This document shows positions 24,601-39,600 of a stretch of DNA of 64,000 nucleotides, one piece after another. Numbering within the stretch: position 1 is the stretch's first letter; each line of letters opens with the position of its first letter. This stretch comes from Hyposmocoma kahamanoa (lineage: Eukaryota > Arthropoda > Insecta > Lepidoptera > Cosmopterigidae). Position numbers and translations under genes: made by a program. The stretch covers positions 2,162,425 to 2,226,424 of the forward strand of contig NW_020653409.1 of assembly GCF_003589595.1 (NCBI RefSeq), written 5' to 3'. The notes under the pieces were generated by a model. That model made no database searches, was not told the DNA's origin, and saw nothing but the letters and a program-made list of their open reading frames with translations.

Positions 24601-27600
24601 ATATTACGCGCATTCTCCGACATTTGTGAATTCAATTGTTTTTGTAGGAAAGGAGGTACCTCAGTAGTACCATTCAAATTTGAGGAAAATTTCCCACCTA
24701 TAAGAGCGTTTGCGTGCTACGTCCCATTCGTAAACTAGACTAACAGTAATAACATCGGTAAGCTCACGTATTCTACGGACTGCGTAAGCAACGGAGCTTT
24801 ATCTGCTGGCCAGGGAAGGTGTAATGAAACTATTGAAGTTTATTACCTAAGGTCAGGTTTTACGACAAGTAATTCAAATTATGTTAGTTGAGTGTATCCG
24901 AAGTGTCATTTCATCTGAAGGTGTACGCGATATTCATAGTTTCTCGGATTTAAAACAGACATAGTGCACAAGCGACATCCGAAGTTTAGTTTATTAGGGA
25001 ATTAACCCGGTTTGTTGAATTTAGCGCACTATCCGTTAACCGATTGCAATAAAACTTTGATATAATGCGCATAGACGTAATTCCACAGAAAAAAAAATAT
25101 TTCGGCAACCTAGAGGTGATCTGATGATGGATATGGCAGACAGATGATGCAGGCTACCATATGCGTTTCAATTATTGAGTAGACTGCGGTAACGGACAGT
25201 CCAAAAGCGGATAAATAAACCTTTGAGAGCAGTTTTTTCATGGCATCAGGTGATATGACGAACAAGCCACTTGTTAGTATTTTTTATATTAACATGTGGC
25301 GGGACAAACATGTCGTGCGCTTGGTAGTAAGCGACATGCCTATCCAAAACAGTTGCAGTGCCACTTCGAGCTTTAAATCGATTACCTATCAGCAGTCCGA
25401 AATGACATGTTCCAGAAATAACATTTGCTCGAATTTTCATAACCTCGAAGGTAATTTTGAGAGGAAAATGTTTTTTCTTTTAAACCTAACTTAACTCGTA
25501 ACCGAACCTAATCGTGTCTTTGCGATAAACATCCAACATACCCTGAAAGAACAACGTTTTCGTTTTAATTCGGTTTTCGGTGTAATGAAGATTCGACCAA
25601 ATGTTATTTCGGAAAGAAAATTCGAGTTTGTGATAGGTTACCCTTTAAATCGCAAAGATCTTAGGGGCACTGCGCCCGTCATCCTGAGACATAAGTTGAG
25701 AAATACCATGTGCCTGTAATTTCACCGGCACCCCTTACCAAACCGGAACGCAGTCATGTTCACATTACCGCTTGGCGGCAGAAATAGGTAAGGTAAGGTG
25801 GTAAGCGATACGCTTGTCCATAATAGTTGCAGTATCACTCAAAGCTTCAAATCACCAAGGTCTGAGGATCACTACAACCACCAGTACCCTTAACCCATCA
25901 AATCCGAAACGCAGTATGAGTATAACATTACCAGAAATAGGTGACAGTACTTCCCTGGATGAACTCTTTCACAAGGAGCGTGACTGGTACTACATAAATA
26001 GTCTATGAATCAGCTTCTGAGAACTATTACGAAAACATGTCAATGAAGTAGACTACTAGAATACAACAAGCAATATGTTATAAATAGAAAGGGTGGTGCC
26101 CAGGATAGTTAAGTAATCATACTCCTTCACGCCTCCATCAACACTGCATAAAACCACATTGACCTCTCGCTACCATAGATTGGTTTGTAGAACAAGGAGT
26201 CAGCTTTCGTTGGTCATTTCTTTACCATTCGCTCTAAGGTAGACCTCGAAAACTATTCCCGCCTACTTGTTTGGAACTACATTATATTGGCAACAACATC
26301 AGTACCTACGTGCCTCTATTTTGGGCTTTTAGTCGACATATAACTCGCGGCAACTTTGGTAACTTGATGAAGTATTGATTACTAATTATACGATGAATAA
26401 TCATCTCATTTGATCCTCAAGCATGAAATTGATCTATTGTAAATGTGCACTTTTTTATATAAACGATATTTTTTTTGTTAACAAAGTTAGTTTAGTTAGT
26501 TAGTTACAAATATAAAAAATATAAATATAAAATAGTAAATAAATATTAAATATTAGACAATATCACATACGTTGTTCTGATCCCAAAGTAAGTAGTTAAA
26601 GCACTTGTGTTATGAAAATCGGAAACAACGACGGTACAACAAACACCGAGACCCTAGATAATATAGAAAAGTTAGTTTTCTACACTGACCCGGCCAGGGA
26701 TCGAACTCTGGACCTCACACAGATGGCGACACCATGAAAACCGGTGTGCAAGCCATTCAACCACGGAGGTCGCCAAATTGTTACGTTACGTCTATGTTAG
26801 TTGAACTATGGATAAATTATAAATGAACTGCATTCAAGGTAACACTATTATCATTACGATCATTACGTTTAAGCATACAAATTAATATTTGGTAGTAAGA
26901 AATAATATTTGATCCTCTTTTTTTCATGTAGGTCAAATCTTGGTTGCACCCTTCATTCAGTGGGTTAGGTGAAGTTAGTATATGAAAAAGTAGCACGAGG
27001 CAAGTGAACGAAGTGAGCGTGCCGCGGCAGCGGCCGGCGAGTGCCAGAGGCGAATTTACTTGCGTCTCCGACTTCCGATTTCAGATTTTTTAATGCTCAT
27101 TTGTCAAGCTCAACATGAAACTATCAAAGTTAATTTATACAAATCAAACATTAGCTCAGAACATATCAAAATATAAAGTTATTTAATTTATTTTATGCCT
27201 CAGAGAAAAAGAATCAATCATTAAAAAAGATAACCGTTTAGATTTTTTGCCTGCTACTTTTCCAAATTTAAAATTATCATTTAAATACATGCCATTAGAT
27301 AAAACGTGTTCCATTGTGACATAGAGAAATCATAGAAGGTCGAGTCTATTCGGCACATTTTGTTTAGTTCCTAAAAATATAATACAAAATGTTTATAGAA
27401 TAACACAATGTTTTACTGGCTTTCCTCTTAGTCGGTGTGATTAAGACAGGTCGACCGCAGTACCTGACAGAAATTTTTTGGTGTGACCATGGAAGTTATG
27501 GTGCTCATTCGACTGGTTGGGTGTTATAGATCCTCCGCACGTCTGCTTTCTCTGGGAGTTTCAGATATGCGGCCTCAAAGTGCTAGAACAACCTACCGGC

Positions 27601-30600
27601 ACGTGGGAGAGAACTAAAGTCGGTCTTCTCTTTTAAAATCAAACTGAAATCATGGCATAGCAGGCCGAGTTGCCCGTGGGCGACCGTGTTGTTCCTGCAT
27701 TTTCGAGGTAAAAGGTTCGCTGACAGTTGACAGGGTATAATCCCTTTCAATTTAGGATTCAGTATAAACATTCTGCTATATATGTATAATTATGTAATTT
27801 ATCATGCTTATATATACATTAATTTACATAATAATCACAATATATTATAATAATAATAAAATAATAAGTGGCAACACTCGTAATTTTCCGCGCTAATTGC
27901 TGGCGTCGAGCTTTACGGGCTTACTGAATATCAGCACTGTGGTAGGTTACTGCAGCATAATATACTCTGTCCCGTATTGCCATGACGTTACAACACTATG
28001 ACTATACTATACTATCTACTTTGCCTCTTTGTACTAATTTTAATTTTAATTTTAATATTATGTCCAATAATTATTTGTGTACAAACTGATTTTTGTGTTG
28101 ATGTATTCGTGGCAATAAAAGTATGTCTACTATTATATTCAATTATTTTTTTGTATAAATATTCCAATTTGTTATAACTGTTTGTTATAATACCAAGATC
28201 AAACAAGTATCCGAGTGTCAAAATGACCACCATAAAGACATAACAATTTCCCGCGAAAATATATCACACAATGAAACTATTGAATAAAAATTACAGTCAA
28301 AGATCTGGCAGAATGTTTAATCCCGATGGACGAAAAATTTTACTACTATTGCATTTGTATCCTGCCCACACACAACCTACGAATTTGAACTATGATTTAG
28401 AAACGAAAGTGACAAGGGTTGGGACAGACAGTCAAATTTTTATTATCTTGTATTGTATTATGAATAAGAGCTACACAAATTCGACTGCTGAGACTTTGTG
28501 GAAAGATGTAAAAAGAAGCGTATTTAACTACGTTGTAAACTCCATTTAACAATAGTTGGATAGCGTGTTAAATTGTCGATTTTAACCCTTGTTGAACAAT
28601 CAATTAGGAAAGTGTGTCGTGTGGACACACGAAATGTGCTCTATTTATTGAACACCATGTAACATTAGGTACTATAGATACGAGTCATCGAGTAGGTATA
28701 TAACCAGAAATAGAGGCGAAATGTCAGTCAATTTGTTTGAAAACTATTCTGCCTTATCATTACGGTGAGAACTTCGATTGTCAGCCCCACAGACCACATA
28801 AATGCCACCCCGAGTTCGAAACAATTGACGGGTGTCGTCAATTGTTCACTTCAAACGACCAGTTTAACGTGAGCTTTGCTATAATGGACGAAAATTGAAA
28901 AACACTGCATCCGACACATATTCGTTCTGAATGAGAGACCATACAAATCTAGAAAACTCGAACCCACTTCGGATGTCACTTGTGTTCTCCGACTTAAATC
29001 CGAGAAAATGCGAATATATATAATATATTTACCACCTAGAGATAAAATGATCCCTGTGACATTCCGGACGGTCGTTTCTCGGACTCGGAACCTGATACGA
29101 ATCTGACATAGTGCGCTAATACTCTAATGGTTAGACCTACCGCCTCGCAAGCAGAGTTCGCACCCCTGAGTTTCTCGAAATTTTATTTAAAATTTGGTGT
29201 GAAAAGTGAAGAAAAACGTCGTGATGAGACCTGCATGTCGAATCCTGTTGTAACTGTTTTTGGCGACGAAGTACCATGCAAGACGACTATTTATAGCTGA
29301 TTTGCAGAATTCAAACGCGGTTGTGTCAATCTCAGTGACGAATTTCGTAATGGTCGCCCGTCCACTGCTGTGAACAACAAAAATATCGATGCTGTGCGCA
29401 GTATGATCAAAACAGATAGGCATATGACATACCATGAGATTTTGACATGTTTAGGCATAGGCATGAGTCAAATACAATCAATACTACACAAACATTTGGG
29501 TGTGAAAAAGCTGTGCTCTCGGTGGATCCCACACAATTTGAATGAGGCTCAAAAAACGGATCGCGTCACTTGGTGCAATGCCATGCTTACCAAATTCAAC
29601 GAAGGGGCGTCAAATTTGGTGTGGGACATAGTAACAGACGATCCCAAAACAAAGCAGCAATCGAGCATATGGGTCTTTCGAGATGAGCCGAAACCAACCA
29701 AAGTGGCGCGCGTGCAAAGTGCCTCTAATCGGATGATTGCTTCTTTTTTTAATAAAACTGGACACGTGGCTACTATTGCTTTTGGAGAATCGTTGTACCG
29801 TGAATAGTCATTGGTACACGACCATTTGTTTGCCGGAAATTATTGACGAACTCCGTAATAATAAAGTTCTCACACTGCCAGACAGACAAATTATTTTTTT
29901 TTAAGGTGACGTTGACTTTATGAGCCATCCCGCGTGCAGTCCCGACCTGGCACCTTGTGAGTTTTATTTATTTCCAAAAATTAAGAACCAGTTACGCGGT
30001 CAACGATTTTCATCACCTGAAGAGGCTATCGAAGAGTATGAAAAATATGAATCAGAGGTTGTCACGGAGGAGTGGCATAAATGTTTTCTAAATTGGTTCA
30101 TTCGTATAAAAAAGTGCTTTAACGCTAACGGAGGATATTTTGAGAAACAATCAATTCATTTCTGACCATTTATAGTATTTTTTTGTTATTCATTCCGGAA
30201 ACTTATACTGCGCCTCACGTACGTATTTAAGTGTTATTTTATAATGTAAACTAGACAATCACGAACATCAATGTATGCACCTCCATAATACAATGTGTGA
30301 TTGCGAGCCCCTTGACATAGTTGAAGGGCATACTTACCTGGGAGTCAAAATCGATCAAAATTTTCACTGGGATTCACACGTGAACCAAATTTGTAATAAA
30401 TTAAGAGCGATTTTTAAACACAAGGTGCCTTATAACACACTAAGATTTCTTTATTTGTCAATGGTTGACTTGATAGTAATCTATCTTCTCTCCAGTTACG
30501 GGAGGACGTATAAAACATATTTAAAAAAATATTTGACTTACAAATAAGATTGTTAAAGTATATAGTACCTCTAAAAATATAAATATAGAGATGATTATGA

Positions 30601-33600
30601 AAAATTATTTCAACATTGCAAAGTGCTGAAATGTCTATGAGAAGGTTAAATGAAAACCAAGAGAAAATATTACACATAGAAAGAAAAAAGAGGGCACCAT
30701 GTCTACGTATATTGCCTAAAAAGAGTACATTTCAATTACCGAAATATAACAATGTGTATGGGAAAAGAATCTTGGTTTATATTCTCCCCGATGTTATTGA
30801 ATGGAGTACCGACTAATACTGTGGAAAAGATCGCAAATGAAAGTAAAAAGCAAGCCACAAGAACTGTAAAGCGTTATCTTATTCTAGATCAACACCGAAC
30901 TGACTTATAGTAATTAGATTTAGGTTAAGGTGGGAAGCTAACTAAAGTGCTTAAATGTTATTGTGAACGTTATAACTTTAGAATAGTAAACAAAACAATT
31001 GTACTTTTATATAGAAGAAAACACAGTTTTAATTTATTTTTTTTCAATCTCCATTACATGTTAAGCAACGATGTGACGGAGCGAGTATGGTTATTCGCGT
31101 TGGTGAGTAAAAATTGTAATTTTTGGGAAGAAATTCCAAAGCAAGCAGAGGAAGGAATTTCATACAAACGTCACTTTTATGTGTGAAAGCTCGCCGCGCA
31201 TCATGTACGGACGCAAATATTCACGTGATCTCTTGATTGTGTAAAAACTTTGTGAAAACTTAAGTAACTTACTCGAAATGCTTGCCGGTAAGGGCTTCCA
31301 GGAAAGTGAACATGGCGACCTCGATTGAGGCGCTGCTGGATAAACCAGCCCCCATCGGCACATCTGCCACAATTACTGCGTCGAAACCATTTACCTCACC
31401 TAGAAGTTAAAAAAAATCAAACCTAAAGTTACAAAATATTCCTTTCAGATTTTTCCAAAAACTTCTTACTTTTAAAGTAAATTAAATAAGCTATTTTCTC
31501 AAGTTATTACATTACGAACAATCCCAATATTTTGTTATAATTATTAACACAAAGATCGGATACTTAGAAAAAAATCCTTAGATCCGGCCGGATACGAACC
31601 GACGTCTTCTAGCTTACTGTGGAGTTAACAAACTAGTGGAGTAATTTGACGAAAAATAATTGAATATCAATTCAATAAAAAATTTTAATCCCAATATTGT
31701 TTTTTTGAGGGACTAAAACGAGCCAATACATATTATACCCGAGGTGGTTAGCCACCCGTGCTTTAGCGAGAGTGTTTATTACTCCGTGGGATTATATTGG
31801 CTTCTAGTCTCGAGGTGAAAACTTTACTTTTCACTTCGATTGTGAAAAAAAAAATATTTTAATAGTTTTCGCTCTACAACAAAATGACGAACCAAAATTC
31901 TGAAGTTTTAAGTTTTTTTTTTCCAACCAGCCACAGATACAACAAACGCAATAACGCGGGAAAATAATATGGCGCCACCGTCTATGCGGAAAAACACGGA
32001 ACTAAAACCTGGTGGCTGTTTGAGTTTCTTCACACCAAGTAAATTAAACGACTAGGTACTTTTTACTCCAAGATTACAGGATGCACTTTACTCCCGCTAC
32101 GTAAGGTTATAATGACGTACTTTTAGAGCACGAGAAGTGAAACGTTTTTTTAAAGTGCAGCTTAGTTTTATTGGCTCTATTCTTTAGGGAATTCCTCATT
32201 TAATGTGATTATATGTAGATAAGTAGAGTAGTGCATTCCCCAAATTGGTCCTATGGGAATCGAACCCGAGACCTCCGTATCCAACGCCCACAATCAGTGT
32301 TGCCAGACTTTTGCGAAGTGAATTTATGTGTTAAGTAGCCGATATTCGCCCAAGCCATAAAATCCCTAAAAATCAAGGAAAACAATTCTATAATTCTACT
32401 GGCTGCCGAATATTGGGGTATATCAACTCTCTTAATTCCCCACACGTAGAACTACTCAAACCCCCAAATAAGTTGTTTTACAACTCGATTCCCCACAAAA
32501 TCCCCAATCAAGTTTGTAATTCCCTAGACATTTTATTAAGTAGCCTAAAATCACCTTTTCCTATTTCAAATATAGCCTAAATATCGCCGAGTCGCCGATC
32601 ACTTTTTAGTCGCCGCAAGCGCCTAATCTGGCACCACTGGCCACAATAATAAATAATAATAAATTGATAATGCACACACTCAACATAGCCCCGCACTAGG
32701 GAAACCCTGTGTCGTGGGTGCCATGAACACACACATAGACAACCACAAATTGCACCCAAATTCGCGATATAAATATTTCTCCCGGCCTCTGCATGGCAGA
32801 CTAGCATGGCACCGTTCGGACACGGAGCCGGTTAGTGTATTATATTAAAATTTTTATAACTTTCCCGTGAAAAAGCTATCCCCTGATGTCGTTCGTAGAA
32901 TCGAAAGCGGCACGCCACAGAAACCCAACCGCAACAACTAATTTAAATTCTCGCCTCTCCCATCATGTGCAAGACAAATTTTGTGAGTTTTGATCACTGT
33001 TGTTCACATAAACCGAGCGAAAGATCAAAACAAAAACGAGACAATCAGGGAAAGGGATCTTACTTGGGAAATTAGCGAGGACACCCTTAATATAGTTAGC
33101 CCAGGCAGGTTCCCCTGGCTTCAACTGCGTCGTGTGTGTTGTCGCAGGGAAACTTGTCTTCACCTCATCTCCATTTTCCAGCACTGACATCACGTTACAT
33201 TGCCCGGTGTTATTGTATCCACCTGCTATAACCGTCAGGAAGGGTAGAGCCTGGAAATACGAAAAAGTATGTAGGCACTTAGAATTTACGCACACGGCGC
33301 ACTTTTTACGCTCGGACGACGCGCAGATGACGCGATTTGGTCGCAGCCAGTAAACTTTCACTACAGAACTTTACTTCCGTGACCACAGAACAAAAAATAC
33401 AGTAGAAGTGGTTAGTTAGCCTACACACGTATTAGTATAATCTATGGTATTGATGTTATTCAACTTTCAACGATAAGCGAACAGAGTAAAGTTTAAATTA
33501 TATTAGAAATCCAGAATTCGTTATTTCTTTTTAAATTTAAAACTACGACCAATTACTATCAAGATTTCGTAGTGTTTGTAGTTAAGAATGTGTGAGTTTT

Positions 33601-36600
33601 GGCGACAGCGGTTCTGATAATAATTGAGGCTTATGGCCTGGGATCGGAATAGGTAGAGTTTTTTCGAAGAACATAGACAGAAAATGGAGACTGCCTTAGG
33701 ACAATATTTTTTGGTCCAGACATTTTCGGGATTCGGGAAATCACTTAAGAAGGTACAATATATTTTTCTTAACTTTCGGATCTGATATGCGATATTACGG
33801 ACATTGGATTTTTTTTAAATGCCAATCGAGAGATCTTATTGTCCTAATTAAATATTGTCATAACACATTTTGCCATAAATCTAATAGTTTAGTAGGAAAA
33901 AAATAAAATGTGTATTATTTGTACGGGACCATACCTTTAGTACCCCATCGTTACAAAATCTTAGTCGATCCAGTCTTGGAATCACCACAGTAATTATCTG
34001 AAGTAATAACAAAACATAACAACAAACAGAAGTTTTAATTTCCTACTAAAACACATAAACACGAAAACCAACAAATTAAATTTTATTTTCCTATATGCGA
34101 AGCAGTGATTTCCAGAATCCCGAACAGGTCTTGGCTAAAAAATATTATCGTAAGGCAGTCTCCATTTTCTGTCTATGTTCCTCGAAGTTTAGGTAAAAAA
34201 ACTACCTATTCCGATCCCTGCTTATGGCGTGACTTTATCAAACGTTCTTATTTAGGCTCTACGAACAAGACGCCGTAAAAGCACGATCTTAAACATATTT
34301 TGTACCCTTGGTGTAATAATGCCACATATGATCACACGCCAAAAGGGATATTATCACGTGAAAGTTATAAAACAATACGAACAACATGAAACAAATTTAT
34401 GTCTTCGTGTGTTCATATAAGTTTTGAGACGAAATAATGCTCTGGCCATACAGAGGCCAATATCACGAGAAAAATTAATTTAAAATCGTACAAATAGAAC
34501 ACAAACATTTCAAATTCCAAATTAAAATAGTTATTTATTATGCAAGGCTGCAAAGTTATTGTTTGAGGCGACTATTGAATATTGAGAAGATTCGCTCGTG
34601 GTTCAAAAATAGATTCCTGAGAAAACAAAAAGAAACGCAAAACAAATTTGCTGCCGAGCGAAACCACAACTTTTCACTTCACTTTATCGAGGAAAATGGT
34701 AGATGGAAGAAAAACAGTTTAATTGAAACATCAGTTTTTTTAATTAAAAGAAAAAGTTTATCCTCGGATGCGTTCTCCATTTACACCTCATCAATTTTTG
34801 TTCTTGCTTGTACTTTTATTTTTGTAGTTATGATTATTGAAATTATTTTAGTTCTTCGACGAATTAAAATAATTTAATAAACACAATTAGTTATCATTGT
34901 CAATTTAATGTCAACAATAATAAGAATAAAATATACCAACGGATTTATATTACATAATTAATGCACGACAAATCGCGTAGTTGAACATGTTATTATGTTT
35001 TTTTACAACGAAAGGAAAAGTTAGGTGCATCTGCAGTCCATGGTCAAGTTCGAATTTCAAAAACCGTTACCACGCTAGCGTGCAAAAAACGCTTTTACCT
35101 ATAGCATGGAAAAAAATAAATTTTATGCGCAGATTACTAATGAGAAAGAAAGCCTTTCCGAGCTAGAGAGGTGAAAAAAGAATAAAACAGTTGCCAGTAT
35201 TATTTTCTTTATTTTCTTAAAGTCAAAATTCATCTCAAAACTTATGGACGAGGTACCTACCTACATGTTAAATTTTTTAACTCTCACACTTAGAATAATA
35301 ACGCATAGAATGATAGTTTCATATCAAACGAACTGTCACAAGTGAGGCAAAAATCAAATTCATGTAGGCTAGTTTTAGTAGTAGGTTAATTTTCGGTTTA
35401 AGTGAATATTTATATAAAAATACAAGTTAAAACGCGTTACTTTCTTGTGGAATGTGATGTTAGTATCTATTTTATGTTTGTCTGACGTATTTTTACACTC
35501 ATTTACCGCACATTTCGTCATTTTTAGCTAAAATTCTTGATCTGTTCGCGGTGCAAGTTGACCTTGAGCCTGAAGGCCCGCCCGCTCGTCTAGGCCCTTT
35601 TGGCGCGCTTCAATTTGCCTCACTTAGCGTGTGCGGACTAGGTTTCTATGCGTTATTATTCTAAGCTCTCACATTTAAGAATAAGAAAAGGTGTTGTTCA
35701 TGTACAGGTGTACACAAATGAAACTCCCTAACTTTGACCCTTGTATTGATACTTCATACAGCGTTGTTGATAATTTCAGACCTTGGTTTCGTTATTTAAT
35801 GGCGAAGTGTGTGATTCATTGTACATACCTATCATTTTATTTATCTGCAATTACTTGAAGTGACATAAAGTCAACAATTCCCATCCAATTTTAAGCGGAC
35901 AAAGATTGATGTTCAATATTTCGTTATTTACTTGTTTACACAAATTCAATCATGAAAGAAGGAGCTATGACTTAGGATGACTTTCAAATAATACACAACA
36001 CTGACAATATCAGACAGAAATGACAAATAAAATTACGCAGCCTGTTCATTGCTGCGCACGTGTACAAGGCGACAATCCACGACGTGTCACAATGACGATG
36101 CATTAATTGTCTTGTGTGTGTGTTGATATCATATAGGTGATCTTTTTATTTCCGAATCTAAATTGTATTGTCTATCTATGGGACTCGTCACCGGGGTAAA
36201 AAATTTCATTAAAGTTCTGTACAAAGAATTACACTCTTTTGCAAAAACAAAAATGGCACCTAAGCAAATAAGATATTTGACTGTCACCTGTAATAAATTT
36301 TATTATTTAACTGAGTAGTATCCTAAGAATCTTAGAAATGAATATGCAGAAAATTATTTGCGAAAATTTTTTCTATGAATTTCGATTAACTAAAGAGAAA
36401 ATGTCGTTCTAATGTCAGTGGTCAGGAGAATACTACACGTTAAGTAAAAAAAAATGTTTTTTTTTTTAACAATGTAAAGAAGAAATGGTAACAATTTAAT
36501 AATGAGTGTGGCCTCCTCTTGCCAAAATCACAGCTTGTATTCTTCTAGGCATGCTTTCGAGGATATTGTTTATGACCTCTTGTGGTATGTGTTCCCATTC

Positions 36601-39600
36601 CACGGCGATGAGATTTTTTAGCTCCCTGATGTTTTGTGGGCCTGTCTACGCTGACCTTACCCGTCTCTTCAGAATATCCCAGATATGCTCTATTGGATTG
36701 AGGACGGGACTTCAAGCTGGCCAATGCAAACGCCGCATTCCAACATCTTGAATATACGCTACCACATCGCCAGAACGGTGGGCGCGAGTATTGTCATCCA
36801 TAAAAATTGAATCTTCTCCCAGAACAGTCAATACGGGTTGTACGTGAGGAATTAGGATCTTCGTCATGCATCGTTGTGCATTCAATGAGCCATTTTCGAT
36901 GTAGACTAACTCCGTACGGTCCATCGAATTAATCGCTGGCCAAAACATAACGGAGCCTCCACCATAAGGGGTGACTTCTTCACAACTCACGTCTGCAAAG
37001 CGTTCCCCTGGTCTTCGTAGCACTCGCCGACGGCGGTCTTCACTGTACAGATAAATCCTGGCTTCATCAGAAAACAATACTCTTCTCCAGTCCTCTTGAG
37101 TCCATGTAGCATGGTTTCTAGCGAAGTTAAGTCTAGCAACTCTATGCTTACGGAGTAATTTAGGGCCACGAGCTGGGCGATGACTGTGTATATTGGCAGC
37201 AAGAAGCCTCTTCCTGACGGTCCATAGGCTAATTTGTACTCCTCTCACTTCCTCAAGGTTCTTCTTGAGGTCCACGTATGAAGCTTTGCGATTTCTCAAC
37301 ACCCGGCTTACCAGGAAGCGGTCATCCAGTGGTTCGGCGCATGGTTTTCTTTCAGAACCTGTCCTTCTATTGACGGAACTGGTCTCTTGATATCGTTTCC
37401 AAGTCCTCTGAACTGTCGAACGACTCACGTTCAGCCTCTGGGACACATAACATTGAGAACAATTTTCTTCAAGCAGCGCTATAATTTTGCTGGCTTTGTT
37501 TTGTCAACCAGTTTAGAGACCACTTATTAATGGTACAATAACTTAAAAAGATGAATTAAACAAGATAACTTATCAAAATTTATTTAAAAGTGATTAATTA
37601 GTTCATATGAACTTTCAACAACTCCCGCCGTTTTATGCAGTGAGTAATTTTCTTGCAGACAGGTTTTATTTATCTCTTAAATTTGAATTTGAAACCAATG
37701 TTTTTACAAATGAGGACACTTAACACAGAACTACAATGAGTTTCAAAAAATAACGTATTCTTCTAATAAAAATATAAATTAGGATTCTACTCAAACGCGA
37801 TACTGCCTCCTGATGGGTCAAATTGGCCTAAAAGTCTTTCAACCGATCCATAAATCTTTAAAAACCCCGTACCACCAAAAAAGGCACAGATACAGAAGCA
37901 ACTTGATTGATCGTACCACAAAAGTACTAGTGGTACGATCAATCAAGTTGCTTCAATAAAAATTAGATTGAAGCTCTATAAATTATCATTAGTTCAAGTT
38001 AAATTAAAAAACTTAGAAGGGAGAAAGCAAGCAAACAAGGTAACAGGAGGTTTTAACATTTTCGTCAAAATAGTAATAAAATTAGAGGCGGAAAGTAATC
38101 AAGTTGAAACATCGTGGATAATTGATTTTTGTGGAGACAAACACTTGAGGAAGTCATCAATCAATTCTGGATAATTAGATTTTCACATTAATTAGTTTGG
38201 GTGGAATTCGCGTTATAATTTTGGGTCACATTGCAAGCGATCGTCTAGAATACCCCTTTGGGCTAATTCAAAGTACAGGCGCGGGCGAAACGGTAGCGGA
38301 CGCTGGGGCGCGGGTCTTGGCGTCTTCCCTTTCACAGTGCGGAAAGCGGCTACGAGCGGGTAGATCTACACCTCGAAATCGCAAACAGACGCTAGACGCT
38401 AGACCAAACACTGTGAAAGGTACAGGCGGAGCGAGACACGCACCTCTCGTGGAAGAATGGTATAAGTGGAGTTACGTCGAAAACGTTTATTGCTCCATTC
38501 GAAACAGAAAAATATAACCCACATCCTCTCCAATTCTTGTAACTCTACTCCATGAGATTCTCTTCTTGTAACTCTGTCGACTAATATTGTAGATAGAGTT
38601 ACAAGAATTGGAGAGGATGTGAGTTATATTTTTCTGTATCTAATGGAGCAATAAACGCTTTCGACGTAACTCCACTTATGCCATTCTTCCATGAGGGGTG
38701 TAGATCTACTCGCGCGGCTCGCGTGGCCACGCAGCGAGCGTCTACGTACATTTGATTTACTCACTCTGAACAAGGCCTTTGTCATATAAATAAGTTAATG
38801 TACAATAACTTAAAGATGCAGGCGTTACTTTATGGGAATTCATAATATTAAAAAGCAGAAGTAAATTACCTTGTTACTTTATGAACCCAGTGAAAGTTAA
38901 ATCATGCATGCTTGTGGGTTATTTTCTTCAGCTGAGTGTCGAACAATCAATAAATAAGAGGATGCCTCGCATAGATGGAAGCGTGTGTCGAGTATATTTG
39001 CGGTTTGGTGCGTACAGATTTGCTAGATTTTTTGACGATGACACGTGTCGATCTACAAAAAATACGACATCGATCGTCTATTTCTCACACAATTACTCGA
39101 TTTTGTCTGATCACAAAAGTTGATCGACAAAAAATACGATGTCGAACGTCAAATTTGCTCATTTCGTTTGATCACACGTGATGGTCGTCAAAAAAATAGA
39201 GCAAATCTGTAGCTAGCCACCTTTCGTGTTATTCAATTATATTTGAAAAAATTAATTGCGTTAGAAAAATATTCAGCTATTTTGCTATAGGATAAGTCTT
39301 CACTGTGAACGCGCAGTAGCATCGTAATTGACTTCCATTTTCATTGTTGTATAACATTCAAATACGCAAATTTTACATTCATTATAAAATTAAGAAATGA
39401 TTTAACAAGTCGAATAAAATTCATCGTTTATGCATAATATGTCATATTGACTTGGTTTGAAGGCAAGAATTACCTATTATTAATTTACCTATTTCTGGTG
39501 CCAAGCAGTAATGTGAGCATTACTGCGTACCGGTTTTGAAGAGTGCTGGTGAAATTACAGGCACAAATGACTTCTCAACTTATGTCTCAGTGTGACAGAT

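Noticed and set aside
38197..38517. 106-codon frame
   Set aside because: It lies on the CpG-rich edge and left arm of the foldback, with no recognisable protein features.
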